Shown: positions 26,140 to 35,225 of the stretch, piece by piece | How the letters are laid out: each line of letters opens with the position of its first letter | How positions within the stretch are numbered: position 1 is the first letter of the stretch | NCBI GenBank assembly: GCA_022729705.1 | Contig: DZAX01000004.1 | Coordinates: forward strand, 1-64,000 | Length of the DNA: 64,000 nt | Direction: 5' to 3' | Source: Helicobacter cetorum | GTDB lineage: Bacteria > Campylobacterota > Campylobacteria > Campylobacterales > UBA6016 | Notes under the pieces: model-generated | Database searches by the model: none | What the model was told of the DNA's origin: nothing | What the model saw: the letters and a program-made list of their open reading frames with translations, nothing else | Position numbers and translations under genes: made by a program

Positions 26140-26297
26140 TGTTATTTAGTCCGTAATAATTATTCCCTCTTATTGTATAAAAACAGAGATAAAAACCGCT
26201 TGGCGTTTGCGTCGCTTGATAAATATAGTTACTTTTTTGTAAAATACGTGATTTTATTTCAAAAATATATTGTAGAACAAGAGAAGGATAAGTAAAA

Positions 26298-28052
26298 GTG
26301 AATGTAAAAGCCTTGAGAAACGCTAAGACGGAGGAGTCGGAGCTAAAACAGACGCTCAGACACTCCAAGGATTCGTTTGTGTACGCCGGTTTTGTGAGTA
26401 TGTTTATCAATCTTTTAATGTTGGTTCCGTCTATCTATATGCTTCAGTTGTATGATAGAGTTCTAGCCAGTAGAAGCGAATACACGCTTTTAATGCTGAC
26501 CATTATTACGGTGGCGCTCTTTGCAATGCTTGGCTCCTTGGAGCTTGTGCGTTCTCGTATACTCGTAAGAGTTGGTAACAAAATAGATTCAGAGCTAAGC
26601 CCTAGAATCTTTAACGCTATGTTTTCAATGGCAAATAAATATCCCGGCAAAGCCTCGGCTCAGCCTCTTAACGACCTTACGCAAATAAGACAGTTTATGA
26701 CGGGAACCCCGCTTTTCGCTTTTTTTGACGCTCCTTGGATGCCTATTTATATAGCTCTTTTGTTTGTATTTGACGTATATTTTGGCGTTTTTGCTATTTT
26801 TGCGGCTCTTATTATTTTATCACTAACGATTATAAATGACAAAAAAACAAAAGACGAGCTTGAAAACGCAAACAAAGTTTACCAGAGCTCTACAAGTTTT
26901 GTAAGCCATAGCCTAAGAAATGCTGAAGTTATAGAAGCTATGGGCATGCATGAAAACGTAAAAAAAAGATGGATGGATAAATACATAGACTTTTTAAATA
27001 AACAGTCCAGAGCAAGCGACGAAGCCGGACTTTGGTCAAATCTATCTAAAACGCTTAGAATGCTTTTTCAATCGCTTATTTTGGGTCTGGGGGGCTGGCT
27101 TGCAATCGAGGGGCATTTGACTCCGGGTATGATGATAGCGGGTTCAATTATTATGGGTAGGGCTTTGGCTCCTCTTGATCTTTTGACCGGTAGTTGGAAG
27201 TTGTTTGTAAACGCTAGGCAGTCGTACTATAGACTAGAGACGCTTTTGGGCGAGTTTCCTATCGCAAAAGAGCCTACGCCGCTTCCGTCTCCAGTTGGTC
27301 ACATAATGGTGGAAAATTTGGTTGTATTACCTCCAAACTCACAGATTCCATCTATCAAAAATATAACAATGCATGTTCCGGCAGGCGAAATAGTCGCAAT
27401 TATAGGTCCAAGCGCCGCTGGAAAATCTACGCTTGCTAGAACAATGCTTGGTGTTTGGAAACCATACTCCGGTAAGGTGCGTATCGATTCGGCTGAACTA
27501 GATCACTACAATAAAGTTGATTTAGGAAAATATATAGGCTATCTACCACAAGATATTGAGCTGTTTGAGGGTACGGTAAGCGAAAATATCGCCAGATACA
27601 ACGAACCAGATCCGGCGAAAGTGGTTGAGGCTGCAAAAGTGGCCGGAGTTCATGAGATGATACTACAATTGCCGCAAGGATACGACACTCCTATCGGTGT
27701 TGGCGGAGCGACATTGTCGGGTGGACAGAGACAGAGAATAGGTCTTGCAAGAGCGCTTTACGACTATCCAAAAATAATAGTCCTAGACGAACCAAACTCA
27801 AATCTTGACGACCTAGGCGAGCAAGCACTTGTGAACGCCATCATTCACTTAAAGAAAAAAGGCTCAACAGTCGTGCTTATAACACACAGACCGGCCATAC
27901 TAAATATCACGGACAGAATAGCTCTTCTTGTTGAAGGGACGTTAAAAATGTACGGACCAAGCGCCGAGGTCATAGCCGCTCTTGCGCCAAAACCGACTCC
28001 TCAGGCTTTGACGGCGGAGCAACAACCAAATAACGGCAAAGGAGCAATCTAA
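26298..28052 (+). CDS. Type I secretion ABC transporter (PrtD-like)
   Basis: This is the inner-membrane ATPase of a type I secretion system, which moves a protein directly from the cytoplasm to the outside. The 584-residue protein has an N-terminal membrane domain with about six helices (first at SMFINLLMLVPSIYMLQLYD) and a nucleotide-binding domain with Walker A GPSAAGKST, signature LSGGQRQR and Walker B IIVLDEPNSNLDD. There is no N-terminal peptidase domain, so the substrate is probably of the RTX/PrtA kind. The start is GTG with GAAGGA upstream. The next gene overlaps by one base. Confidence 0.93.
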   Translation: MNVKALRNAKTEESELKQTLRHSKDSFVYAGFVSMFINLLMLVPSIYMLQLYDRVLASRSEYTLLMLTIITVALFAMLGSLELVRSRILVRVGNKIDSELSPRIFNAMFSMANKYPGKASAQPLNDLTQIRQFMTGTPLFAFFDAPWMPIYIALLFVFDVYFGVFAIFAALIILSLTIINDKKTKDELENANKVYQSSTSFVSHSLRNAEVIEAMGMHENVKKRWMDKYIDFLNKQSRASDEAGLWSNLSKTLRMLFQSLILGLGGWLAIEGHLTPGMMIAGSIIMGRALAPLDLLTGSWKLFVNARQSYYRLETLLGEFPIAKEPTPLPSPVGHIMVENLVVLPPNSQIPSIKNITMHVPAGEIVAIIGPSAAGKSTLARTMLGVWKPYSGKVRIDSAELDHYNKVDLGKYIGYLPQDIELFEGTVSENIARYNEPDPAKVVEAAKVAGVHEMILQLPQGYDTPIGVGGATLSGGQRQRIGLARALYDYPKIIVLDEPNSNLDDLGEQALVNAIIHLKKKGSTVVLITHRPAILNITDRIALLVEGTLKMYGPSAEVIAALAPKPTPQALTAEQQPNNGKGAI

Positions 28053-29401
28053 TGCAAGAAAAGAATAAACAAATGGAATTACTAACAAGTAGCGTTCAAA
28101 TTGTTCCCGATACAAACGATAAAAAATATAGAAAAATAGCTCTTATAGTAATTGCGTCGTTTTTAGGGTTTTTTGTATTGTGGGGTGGTTTTGCAAAACT
28201 ATCAAGCGCCGTTGGGGCTCCTGGAAAAGTTAGCGTAGCCATAAATCACAAAACGGTTCAACACTTAGAGGGCGGTATAATAAAAGAGTTGCTAGTAAAA
28301 GATGGGGATCAGGTAAAAGAGGGGCAGACGCTTGTCGTGCTTGATAGCGCAAAAGCTGTGTCTGAACTTGGAGCCGTGGAGTCTCAATACTTAGAGCTGC
28401 TTGCTATGGAGTCTAGACTTATATCGGAAAGAGACAATAAGGGACAAATAGTTTTTAATCCGGAGTTGACATCAAAAGGAAACGAGCAGTTAAAGCAAAC
28501 TCTAATAAAAAATCAAAAGTATGAGTTTGACGCAAGACGTGGGCAGTTAAATCAAGAGATTGCCGTTTATACGGAGAGAAAATCGCAACTAAAACAGCAG
28601 ATAGAGGGGCTAAAGTCGGTAATAGCGGCTAGAGAAGATCTATTAAAGTCGTATAGCGAAGAGGTTAGAGAGTGGACGGCGCTGTATAAAGAGCAGTTGA
28701 TAGATAAAGTAAGACTAAGAGATGTGACTAGAGAGAAAACTAGACTTGAGGGTGAAATATCGTCTCAAAAAGCAGACCTTGCTAAGGCTTTTGCGCAGAT
28801 TACAGAAGTGGACGCCCAATTGATGTCTAGAAGAGCGGAAATACAAAAAGATATAGGCGCTACTCTTAGAGAGGTGCAAACAAAACTCTCGGATTATAAA
28901 GCGAGAGTAGCGGCGTTAAGAGATTCGTTTGGTAGAACAGAGATAAAAGCTCCCATATCTGGTAGAGTCGTAGGGCTTGCTATCCATACGGTGGGCGGCG
29001 TAATTCCATCCGGCAAACCTATCTTGGATATTGTTCCGAATGGAGAGCGCCTTATTTTGACGTGCAGGGTTGATCCGTCAAATATCAACTATGTGCACAA
29101 AGGACTCAAAGCCCAAATAACCTTTCCTGGTTTTGCTCACATAAAGTCAATAAAAAATATTGAGGGAACAGTGATGGACCTCTCAGCTGACACGCTTTTT
29201 GACGAAACGGCTAGAGTTCCATATTTTGAGGCAAAAATTGAGTTAACAAAAGAGGGTGAAGCGGAGCTTATAAAGCATAAGTTGCAACTACTTCCTGGTA
29301 TGCCGGCGGACGCCATGATAATAACTGGCGAACGAACGTTTATCGACTACCTTATCAAGCCTATAAGAGATATGTTTGAAAAAGGAATGAGAGAGCAGTA
29401 A
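28052..29401 (+). CDS. Type I secretion membrane fusion protein (HlyD family)
   Basis: The adaptor connects the ABC transporter to the outer-membrane channel. The 449-residue protein has one N-terminal membrane helix (about 28-47, KIALIVIASFLGFFVLWGGF), a lipoyl half-motif around VQHLEGGIIKELLVKDGDQV, a long periplasmic coiled coil (about 110-290), and the second lipoyl half at KAPISGRVVGLAIHTVGGV. It overlaps the transporter gene by one base and precedes the TolC-like gene. Confidence 0.93.
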   Translation: MQEKNKQMELLTSSVQIVPDTNDKKYRKIALIVIASFLGFFVLWGGFAKLSSAVGAPGKVSVAINHKTVQHLEGGIIKELLVKDGDQVKEGQTLVVLDSAKAVSELGAVESQYLELLAMESRLISERDNKGQIVFNPELTSKGNEQLKQTLIKNQKYEFDARRGQLNQEIAVYTERKSQLKQQIEGLKSVIAAREDLLKSYSEEVREWTALYKEQLIDKVRLRDVTREKTRLEGEISSQKADLAKAFAQITEVDAQLMSRRAEIQKDIGATLREVQTKLSDYKARVAALRDSFGRTEIKAPISGRVVGLAIHTVGGVIPSGKPILDIVPNGERLILTCRVDPSNINYVHKGLKAQITFPGFAHIKSIKNIEGTVMDLSADTLFDETARVPYFEAKIELTKEGEAELIKHKLQLLPGMPADAMIITGERTFIDYLIKPIRDMFEKGMREQ

Positions 29402-29430
29402 GATTGTAGACTCTTAAGGAAAATATAACA

Positions 29431-30738
29431 ATGAAAAAACATTTTAAAAACTATTTTTTGATAAGTGCGGTGCTTAGCGCCTCACTTTTGGCGCAAGAGG
29501 ATACTCTCACTTTGAGCGAAGCGTATTCGCTCGCATTAAAAAATGAATCCAAAACTCGTGGAGCCGCTTTTAAAGCGGAGGCTTCCGCCGAGGGAGTTTA
29601 TCAGGCCAGGTCAAGACTTCTTCCTCAGATACAGTACGCTTACTCAAAAGGTAAGACGGAGTATGAATCGCAATATTATAGAACCACCACAAAAGAGATG
29701 TATACGTATAATCAAATATCATTAGTTCAGCCGCTATTTCATGCCGACTACTGGTTTGGAGCATCGCAGGCGTATATGAGAAGAGACGGCGGCGCAATTG
29801 AGTATAAGCGCCAATCTGAGCTTCTTGGAATCGACCTTGCAAAAACATATTTTAACTACCTTAAGACAAAAAGAGAAGAGGCTCTTGCCGGTTGGCAAAT
29901 GGAGCAGTATGAATCAAAATATAAGCAGTTAGACAAGATGCTTTCCATGGGGCTATCAAATAAGATTGATATGCTGGAAGCTAAAATCAGATTTGATAAA
30001 ACAAAAGCGGAGTGGCTTAGTTGGCAAAAGCAACTTGGCGTCGCTAAATACGCTCTTGAAAAGATGATTGGCGAGCCTATTGATAAAAAAAGACTACTGG
30101 AGCCGGAGAGAATTAATTTAACAACCCTTGCGGCGGATAGGGCGGAATGGGAGCAAAAACTAACTCAAAATAACGATGTTCGTTTGGCAAAAACATATCT
30201 CAAAATAGCGGAAAAAGAGATTGATATAAGAGCCGCCGATCACTATCCTAGAGTAGATATGAGAGTTTCTTATACAAAGACGGATACGCAAGATATTTCC
30301 GCGCACAAATACGATAAGAGTTTTTTTATAGATATTAAGATACCAATCTATCAAGGCGGCTATGTAAGCTCAAGAGTAGCCGAGGCGAAGCTACTTGCTC
30401 GTGCGGCAAAAGAGGATTTGGATGCGGCTACAAAAGAGAGTAAGCTAAAGTTTGAGGATCTTTGGTCAAGAAGAGATCTTAGCATTCAAAGCGTTGATCT
30501 ATTCAAAGAGCACGAAAAAGCCGCCGAACTTTATGTGGTTTCTATGGAAAAAGCCCATAAGGCCGGATTAAAAAGCGTTGTAGATGTTTTGGAGGCGAAA
30601 GCCAAGCTTTACGGTGCAAAAAGAGATCTTATAAACGCCACATACGACCTTATCAATAACCAGTTAGAGTTGCTAAACGCCACAGGCGAACTAAACAGCA
30701 CAAAAATAAAAGAGCTTGAAGATAGAATTAGCATATGA
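29431..30738 (+). CDS. TolC family outer membrane channel
   Basis: TolC-like trimers form the outer-membrane exit duct. The 435-residue protein has a signal peptide (NYFLISAVLSASLLAQE), followed by the long helices typical of the family, with LTLSEAYSLALKNESKTRGA and a second repeat beginning near NNDVRLAKTYLKIAEKEIDI. Thirty bases separate it from the adaptor gene, so the three form a complete exporter. I find no RTX or other secreted substrate gene in the window. Confidence 0.92.
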   Translation: MKKHFKNYFLISAVLSASLLAQEDTLTLSEAYSLALKNESKTRGAAFKAEASAEGVYQARSRLLPQIQYAYSKGKTEYESQYYRTTTKEMYTYNQISLVQPLFHADYWFGASQAYMRRDGGAIEYKRQSELLGIDLAKTYFNYLKTKREEALAGWQMEQYESKYKQLDKMLSMGLSNKIDMLEAKIRFDKTKAEWLSWQKQLGVAKYALEKMIGEPIDKKRLLEPERINLTTLAADRAEWEQKLTQNNDVRLAKTYLKIAEKEIDIRAADHYPRVDMRVSYTKTDTQDISAHKYDKSFFIDIKIPIYQGGYVSSRVAEAKLLARAAKEDLDAATKESKLKFEDLWSRRDLSIQSVDLFKEHEKAAELYVVSMEKAHKAGLKSVVDVLEAKAKLYGAKRDLINATYDLINNQLELLNATGELNSTKIKELEDRISI

Positions 30739-30854
30739 TGTTATGCGCTTTATATGCGTAACATCTTATACTCTCCCGCATTTATGCGGGTAGCTTCAGG
30801 GGGTGCAGGGACATTTATGTCCTTGCCGCCAATACGGGCTTTGCCCGTATTGGC
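30737..30854. repeat. Most complete composite hairpin repeat
   Basis: This copy shows all modules. GATGTTATGCGC folds back on TATGCGTAACATC (30737-30765). CCCGCAT-TT-ATGCGGG (30775-30790) is followed by TAGCTTCAGGGGG. GCAGGGACAT pairs with ATGTCCTTGC (30805-30826). GCCAATACGGGC pairs with GCCCGTATTGGC around TTT (30828-30854), and GCGTAACATTAAT ends the unit. It lies between the convergent TolC and sugar transferase genes. Confidence 0.8.
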
Positions 30855-30862
30855 GCGTAACA

Positions 30863-32224
30863 TTAATAAGCCCCGCTTTTTTTAATCACGACTTTGATTG
30901 TTTTTAGCAGTATGACAATATCAAGCCAAATAGACCAGTTAAGCGTATACCATACATCCATACTGAGACGCTCTTCAAAAGTGAGTTCGTTGCGTCCTGA
31001 GACCTGCCAAAGCCCTGTAATCCCAGGTTTTGCCTCCAGAATATACTCTCTTTTATCCCCCATATCCTCTGATTCGATAAGCAAGTATGGGCGTGGGCCT
31101 ACTATGCTCATCTCTCCTTTTAGTACGTTAAATATCTGCGGAAGTTCATCGATAGACATAGCCCGTAAAAATCTACCAACCTTTGTGATTCTAGGGTCGT
31201 TTCCTTTTATTTTTTTATATATGCACCATTCAAGATTTGCCTCGCTATTTTCGGCTAAATGGTTTGCTAAAATTTCATCCGCATTTTGATACATACTTCG
31301 AAATTTGTAGACCCAAAACTCTTTACCACCCTCGCCAAGGCGCTTTTGTTTAAATATCGCTAGACCCTTAGAGTCAAGCCTAATTAAAATAGAGATAGCG
31401 GCTATAAGCGGCAGAATAAACGGTATCGCCAAAATGGATAACGTAACGTCAAGCGTTCTTTTTATAAAAATATTTGTCTCAGATTTAAGGTTATTTTTGA
31501 TGGTAAGAAAAAAAGTGCGTTCGTCAAAAGAGTAGTTAAACTCTGTATTAAGGACGGCTACGCCTTGAATGTCGGGAGAGAGTATTATATTTTTAGCTAC
31601 TTTTTGCAGTGTTATCAGCTCTTTTTCAGTTACGGCTCCGCACACTACGACCGTATCTATTTTCTGATTTACAAACTCTTTATGCCCGTCAATATTTTGT
31701 GCAAAACCAACAATTTTATAACCAAGATAACTATCGGCTTCAAATTTTTCAGCAAGTTCTGTAGCTTTTTTATTTTCCCCTATAATAATCGCTTTTTCGC
31801 CCCAAATGTGAGCCTTATAAAGCCTTTTTTTCAATAAAAGTTTTACCACCGGAACAAATAAGGCTATAAGAAAAATACCAAATAGCAGAGCCGCACGGGA
31901 CATCGAGTGTTCAAGTTTGAAAATAGCCGTCGCAAAAAAGAATATAACAATTGCCGCAAAAGCGGTTCTAGTTACCTCTTTTGTCTCATCCCAAAAACCT
32001 ATCCTTTTTCTATACAACCCTCTTAGATAAAATAAAAAGACAAAAAAAGCGGCAAATACCGTAAAAAACCATGTTTTTTCACTAAGAATATATATACTTG
32101 TTGTTACGCTAAAACCATTTTCGACCAAATATCTTATAAAAAAAGAGCTAGTAATAGAGAAAAAGATTACGGTATAATCAAAAGCCGCAAGAAGTAAAAA
32201 AACAAAAAATTTACGTCCAAACAT
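30863..32224 (-). CDS. WbaP-like polyprenyl-phosphate sugar-1-phosphate transferase
   Basis: Such enzymes start O-antigen, capsule or exopolysaccharide units by moving a sugar phosphate to undecaprenyl phosphate. The 453-residue protein has about five membrane helices in the N-terminal 270 residues and then the bacterial sugar transferase domain: KRTLDVTLSILAIPF, VYKFRSMYQNADEIL, DPRITKVGRFLRAMSIDELP, GEMSIVGPRPYL and GITGLWQVSGRNELTFEERL. All catalytic segments are present. No glycosyltransferase cluster is adjacent, and the sugar is unknown. Confidence 0.92.
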   Translation of the reverse strand: MFGRKFFVFLLLAAFDYTVIFFSITSSFFIRYLVENGFSVTTSIYILSEKTWFFTVFAAFFVFLFYLRGLYRKRIGFWDETKEVTRTAFAAIVIFFFATAIFKLEHSMSRAALLFGIFLIALFVPVVKLLLKKRLYKAHIWGEKAIIIGENKKATELAEKFEADSYLGYKIVGFAQNIDGHKEFVNQKIDTVVVCGAVTEKELITLQKVAKNIILSPDIQGVAVLNTEFNYSFDERTFFLTIKNNLKSETNIFIKRTLDVTLSILAIPFILPLIAAISILIRLDSKGLAIFKQKRLGEGGKEFWVYKFRSMYQNADEILANHLAENSEANLEWCIYKKIKGNDPRITKVGRFLRAMSIDELPQIFNVLKGEMSIVGPRPYLLIESEDMGDKREYILEAKPGITGLWQVSGRNELTFEERLSMDVWYTLNWSIWLDIVILLKTIKVVIKKSGAY

Positions 32225-32329
32225 ACACTCTCTTTTTTTGGCTTTATTATACCAATCTATATGAATTTTTGCAAAGCAATAACACGCTTTAATGATGTAG
32301 ATAAAAAAACCTTTGATATAATTTTTGCC

Positions 32330-32791
32330 ATGAAAACAAGAGCCGCAAAAACATTTACATGTTCATACGATCAAAAAGAAGACAGAATTCGACTCGTTTT
32401 AAATTATCAAGAACATGCCGAGAGAGTAGATTTTTGGATTACAAGAAGTTTTTTACTACGACTGTTGCCGCTACTCTCAAAATTTGGCTCCAGCCACAAT
32501 GAGATGAGCCTAATAAGCGACAACAACGCAAATGAAACAAGAGTGGATGAGCAGACGTCTATACCAACAGATGAGTCAATGATGGCTTTGACGCAAAAAG
32601 AGCCTGTACTTCTTGAACGAGTTGATTTTGGTAAAAACGACGGGGTTGTAAATATAGTATTCTCCACTCCAGACCTTGACAAATACGCCGCCGCGCTAAG
32701 AAGCCCAGAAGTTGACGCTTTGGCGGATTTGCTCATCAAGACAGCCCCGACCTACGATTGGGGCATTGGTCCTTGGTGGAGGGCGATGTAG
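32330..32791 (+). CDS. Hypothetical protein
   Basis: I do not recognise this 153-residue protein. It is soluble, with a beta-rich N-terminal half (FTCSYDQKEDRIRLVLNYQE) and a C-terminal stretch ending YDWGIGPWWRAM. A TATAAT box at 32317-32322 stands only 7 bases before the ATG at 32330, which suggests a leaderless message. A longer frame from 32261 is possible. It lies between the sugar transferase and transposase debris and could be linked to the type I exporter, but nothing shows that. Confidence 0.6.
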   Translation: MKTRAAKTFTCSYDQKEDRIRLVLNYQEHAERVDFWITRSFLLRLLPLLSKFGSSHNEMSLISDNNANETRVDEQTSIPTDESMMALTQKEPVLLERVDFGKNDGVVNIVFSTPDLDKYAAALRSPEVDALADLLIKTAPTYDWGIGPWWRAM

Positions 32792-32879
32792 GGGGCGGCG
32801 CAGCCATTGACTTAAGAAAATCCAATTATTCCGTCGATATAAACACTTTCTATACAACAGTACCGATTTCACCGCTATT

Positions 32880-33192
32880 GACGTAAGAGAAAAACTGCAT
32901 ACATTACAGAGTTTTCAAAAGCATGTGGACATACTCCCATCATCGATGTTCATCCTGGAAACCGTGAAGAGACAAAAATAGCGATTGAGGGACAAAGAAT
33001 ACTTGAAAAGACGGGGTTTGATATACTACAGCACAAATAGAAAACACGGTGGACTGAAAAAAGAACTTAAGGCCAGAACGCCGTGTGAAGCGGTTAAAAG
33101 TTGGTTCGATATAGAACCGCAAAATTTTAAGATTTCAATGGGATGGTACAACGTGGTAAAACTTGACAGTTGGCGACTTAGAGTGTGGTAAA
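32880..33192 (+). pseudogene. Mosaic of decayed transposase fragments
   Basis: Two pieces are visible. At 32900-33040 a frame reads YITEFSKACGHTPIIDVHPG followed by ILEKTGFDI, resembling the middle of DDE transposases of the IS4/IS1182 or ISNCY kind. A second frame at about 33060-33190 has LKARTPCEAVKSWFDIEPQN, like the C-terminus of IS481-type transposases. It ends in two successive IS-end-like blocks (GTGGTAAAACTTGACA and GTGGTAAAACTGGACA). Several stops and frameshifts make it inactive. Confidence 0.6.
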
Positions 33193-33243
33193 ACTGGACA
33201 ATTTAAAATTTCTATAAAATAACACAAAAACTTTAGAGGCAAC

Positions 33244-33909
33244 ATGAAAAAAGCGGTATGTATAATCTCCGGTGGAATGGATAGTGCTGTGGCGGCAAAA
33301 ATAGCGAAAGACGAAGGTTATGAGCTAGTAGCCGTACATTTCAACTACGGACAACGAACGCAAGATAGAGAGCTAGAGGCTTTTAGGGCGGTGAGCGATA
33401 CGCTTGGGGCGTGTGGAAAGTATGAGATAGACCTTCCGTTTTTCCAAAGCGTCGGCGGTTCGGCGCTTACCGATAAAAGCATCGCCGTTCCGGTAGGCGG
33501 CATAGAAGACGGCGTTCCTGTGACGTATGTGCCTTTTAGAAACGGTATATTTTTGTCAATTGCGACGGCGATAGCAGAAAAAGAGGGTGCTACAGCCGTA
33601 GTTATAGGGGCGGTTGAAGAAGACAGCAGCGGTTATCCAGACTGCACTGAGAGCTTTCTAGCCTCTTTTGAAAATGCGGCAAACGAGGGTACAAAAAAAG
33701 ATACTTCTATCAAAATATTTGCCCCGCTACTACACAAACGCAAAAAAGAGATAGTAATAGAGGGCGCAAAAAGAGGCGTAGATCTATCAATTACATGGAG
33801 TTGCTACCAAAACGAGCAAATCGCTTGCGGCGTATGCGATAGTTGCAGACTTAGGCTAAGGGGATTTGCGGAAGCCGGCGCAGAGGATAAAATATCTTAT
33901 AGGGTGTAA
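33244..33909 (+). CDS. queC: 7-cyano-7-deazaguanine synthase QueC
   Basis: QueC converts carboxy-deazaguanine to preQ0 with ammonia and ATP, in queuosine synthesis. The 221-residue protein has the PP-loop SGGMDSAVAAKI (about residue 10), the YVPFRNGIFLSIA segment, and the zinc site SCYQNEQIACGVCDSCRLRL. Length is normal. The second queuosine gene in this window, queH, lies at 11608. It follows IS debris directly and has no partner on the same strand. Confidence 0.96.
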   Translation: MKKAVCIISGGMDSAVAAKIAKDEGYELVAVHFNYGQRTQDRELEAFRAVSDTLGACGKYEIDLPFFQSVGGSALTDKSIAVPVGGIEDGVPVTYVPFRNGIFLSIATAIAEKEGATAVVIGAVEEDSSGYPDCTESFLASFENAANEGTKKDTSIKIFAPLLHKRKKEIVIEGAKRGVDLSITWSCYQNEQIACGVCDSCRLRLRGFAEAGAEDKISYRV

Positions 33910-34241
33910 AATACTCAACTTTCGTGCATAACTCCAGCTCCAAATTCATTCAAACAACATCTAGGCAGGATTACTATGTCTATGTTTACCTGCAATATTC
34001 TAAGTTACATTAACCGCATAAGCCATGAGCCAAAAACATTGGGAGAGCTATTTAGAGATTTAGAGTGCGAACTACAAGCACTGGCTATTTCAATGGAGAG
34101 GCTTCTGCGGATACTGACCACTATTGCGGAGTTGTCAAGGAGAATAAAGATTTGTTGAAGAGCATAGCGCTCTTAGAGCCTCATATTTAACCAAGAGGGT
34201 TCAAGGGCTCTATTTTATCGTAATTAGCATAGTATACACAA
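33910..34241. other. Gap without a supported gene
   Basis: A 60-codon frame at 33976-34158 starts MSMFTCNILSYINRISHEPK behind an AGGA motif, but I recognise no family and its coding character is weak. The rest contains a GAGCATAGCGCTC stretch near 34160 and AT-rich sequence before the pseudouridine synthase gene. No repeat of the composite family is visible here. Confidence 0.3.
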
Positions 34242-35225
34242 ATGAAAAAAACTATTTTAAAAATATTTCAAGCAGAGTCAAGAAAACGTTTAGATGCGAT
34301 TTTGTCGGACGCTTTGGGCATTCCTAGGCGAGAGGCCAAAAGAGTTGTTGAAGAGGGTTTTTGCGAGGTAAACGGCAAAAACTTTACAAAAGCCTCTTTT
34401 GAGCCAATAGAGGGGGATACTATAAGCGTTTATGAGTACGAAGAGTCTCTCAAAAAAATACCTCTTCAATCCACTCTCGCACCGACAATCAAATATGAAG
34501 ACGATGCGATAATCGTTTTGTCAAAGCCGTCAGGCCTTACTGTGCATGAGGGAAGCGGCGTAAGAGAGTCTACGCTTGTAGACTGGCTAAAGCAAAACAA
34601 TTACACACTATTTGCTTGCGACGACGCAAACAGAGACGGTGTGGTTCATAGGCTGGATAAAGAGACATCAGGTCTTATGGTTGTGGCAAAAACATCAGAG
34701 GCGGCCGAGGCTCTAAAGGCTCAGTTTAAAGATAAAAGCGCCGGAAGATATTATCTAGCCGTGATTATGCCTCCACTAAAAGACGATGTGAGTGTCGAGG
34801 CAAAAATCGCAAGAAATCCAAAAAATAGAGTCAAGATGAGCGTGCAAAAAGAGGGCAGGGAGTCAAAAAGCTCTTTTAAAAAAGTCGTGTTATCGGATAA
34901 TCAAAAATTTGAGCTTATAGCGGCAAAGCTCTTTAGCGGCAGAACTCACCAAATAAGGGCGCATCTAGCGCATCTAGGGCGATATATAATCGGTGATGAT
35001 TTATACGGGTTTAACGCCCAAAGCGCTAAAATTGAGATAAACAGGGTGATGCTTCATGCGGCGGTTTTATACTTTTATCATCCTATGACGGCGGAGAAAG
35101 TCAGTTTTTTTGATGCGCCGCCGGAAGATTTTACGACTCTTTTTAGCAGACTTTTTACAAAGGAGAATTCAGTTGAGATATTTAACGAAGGGTTTATCGG
35201 CTCTCTTTTTAGCGGCTCTCATTAG
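34242..35225 (+). CDS. RluD-like 23S rRNA pseudouridine synthase
   Basis: The enzyme isomerises uridines in 23S rRNA. The 327-residue protein has an N-terminal S4 RNA-binding domain (about 14-70, RLDAILSDALGIPRREAKRV) and the catalytic domain with VHRLDKETSGLMVVAKT, whose Asp139 is the nucleophile, and GRTHQIRAHLAHLGRYIIGD. It belongs to the RluA/RluC/RluD group; the exact target position is not clear. Its 3' end overlaps the start of the flpA-like gene by 53 bases. Confidence 0.93.
   Translation: MKKTILKIFQAESRKRLDAILSDALGIPRREAKRVVEEGFCEVNGKNFTKASFEPIEGDTISVYEYEESLKKIPLQSTLAPTIKYEDDAIIVLSKPSGLTVHEGSGVRESTLVDWLKQNNYTLFACDDANRDGVVHRLDKETSGLMVVAKTSEAAEALKAQFKDKSAGRYYLAVIMPPLKDDVSVEAKIARNPKNRVKMSVQKEGRESKSSFKKVVLSDNQKFELIAAKLFSGRTHQIRAHLAHLGRYIIGDDLYGFNAQSAKIEINRVMLHAAVLYFYHPMTAEKVSFFDAPPEDFTTLFSRLFTKENSVEIFNEGFIGSLFSGSH

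Noticed and set aside
30737-30854. Composite repeats as integron attC sites
   Set aside because: The expected GTTRRRY/RYYYAAC core and a nearby integron integrase are absent, and the elements do not flank gene cassettes.
11608-33909. queC and queH together with the DGQHR protein as a 7-deazapurine DNA modification system
   Set aside because: queC and queH are ordinary tRNA-queuosine genes far apart from each other and from 57758. No dpdA-like transglycosylase or other dpd gene is present.
33976-34158. 60-codon ORF after queC
   Set aside because: It has a plausible AGGA site but no recognisable family or clear coding pattern, so it is described only as part of the gap.
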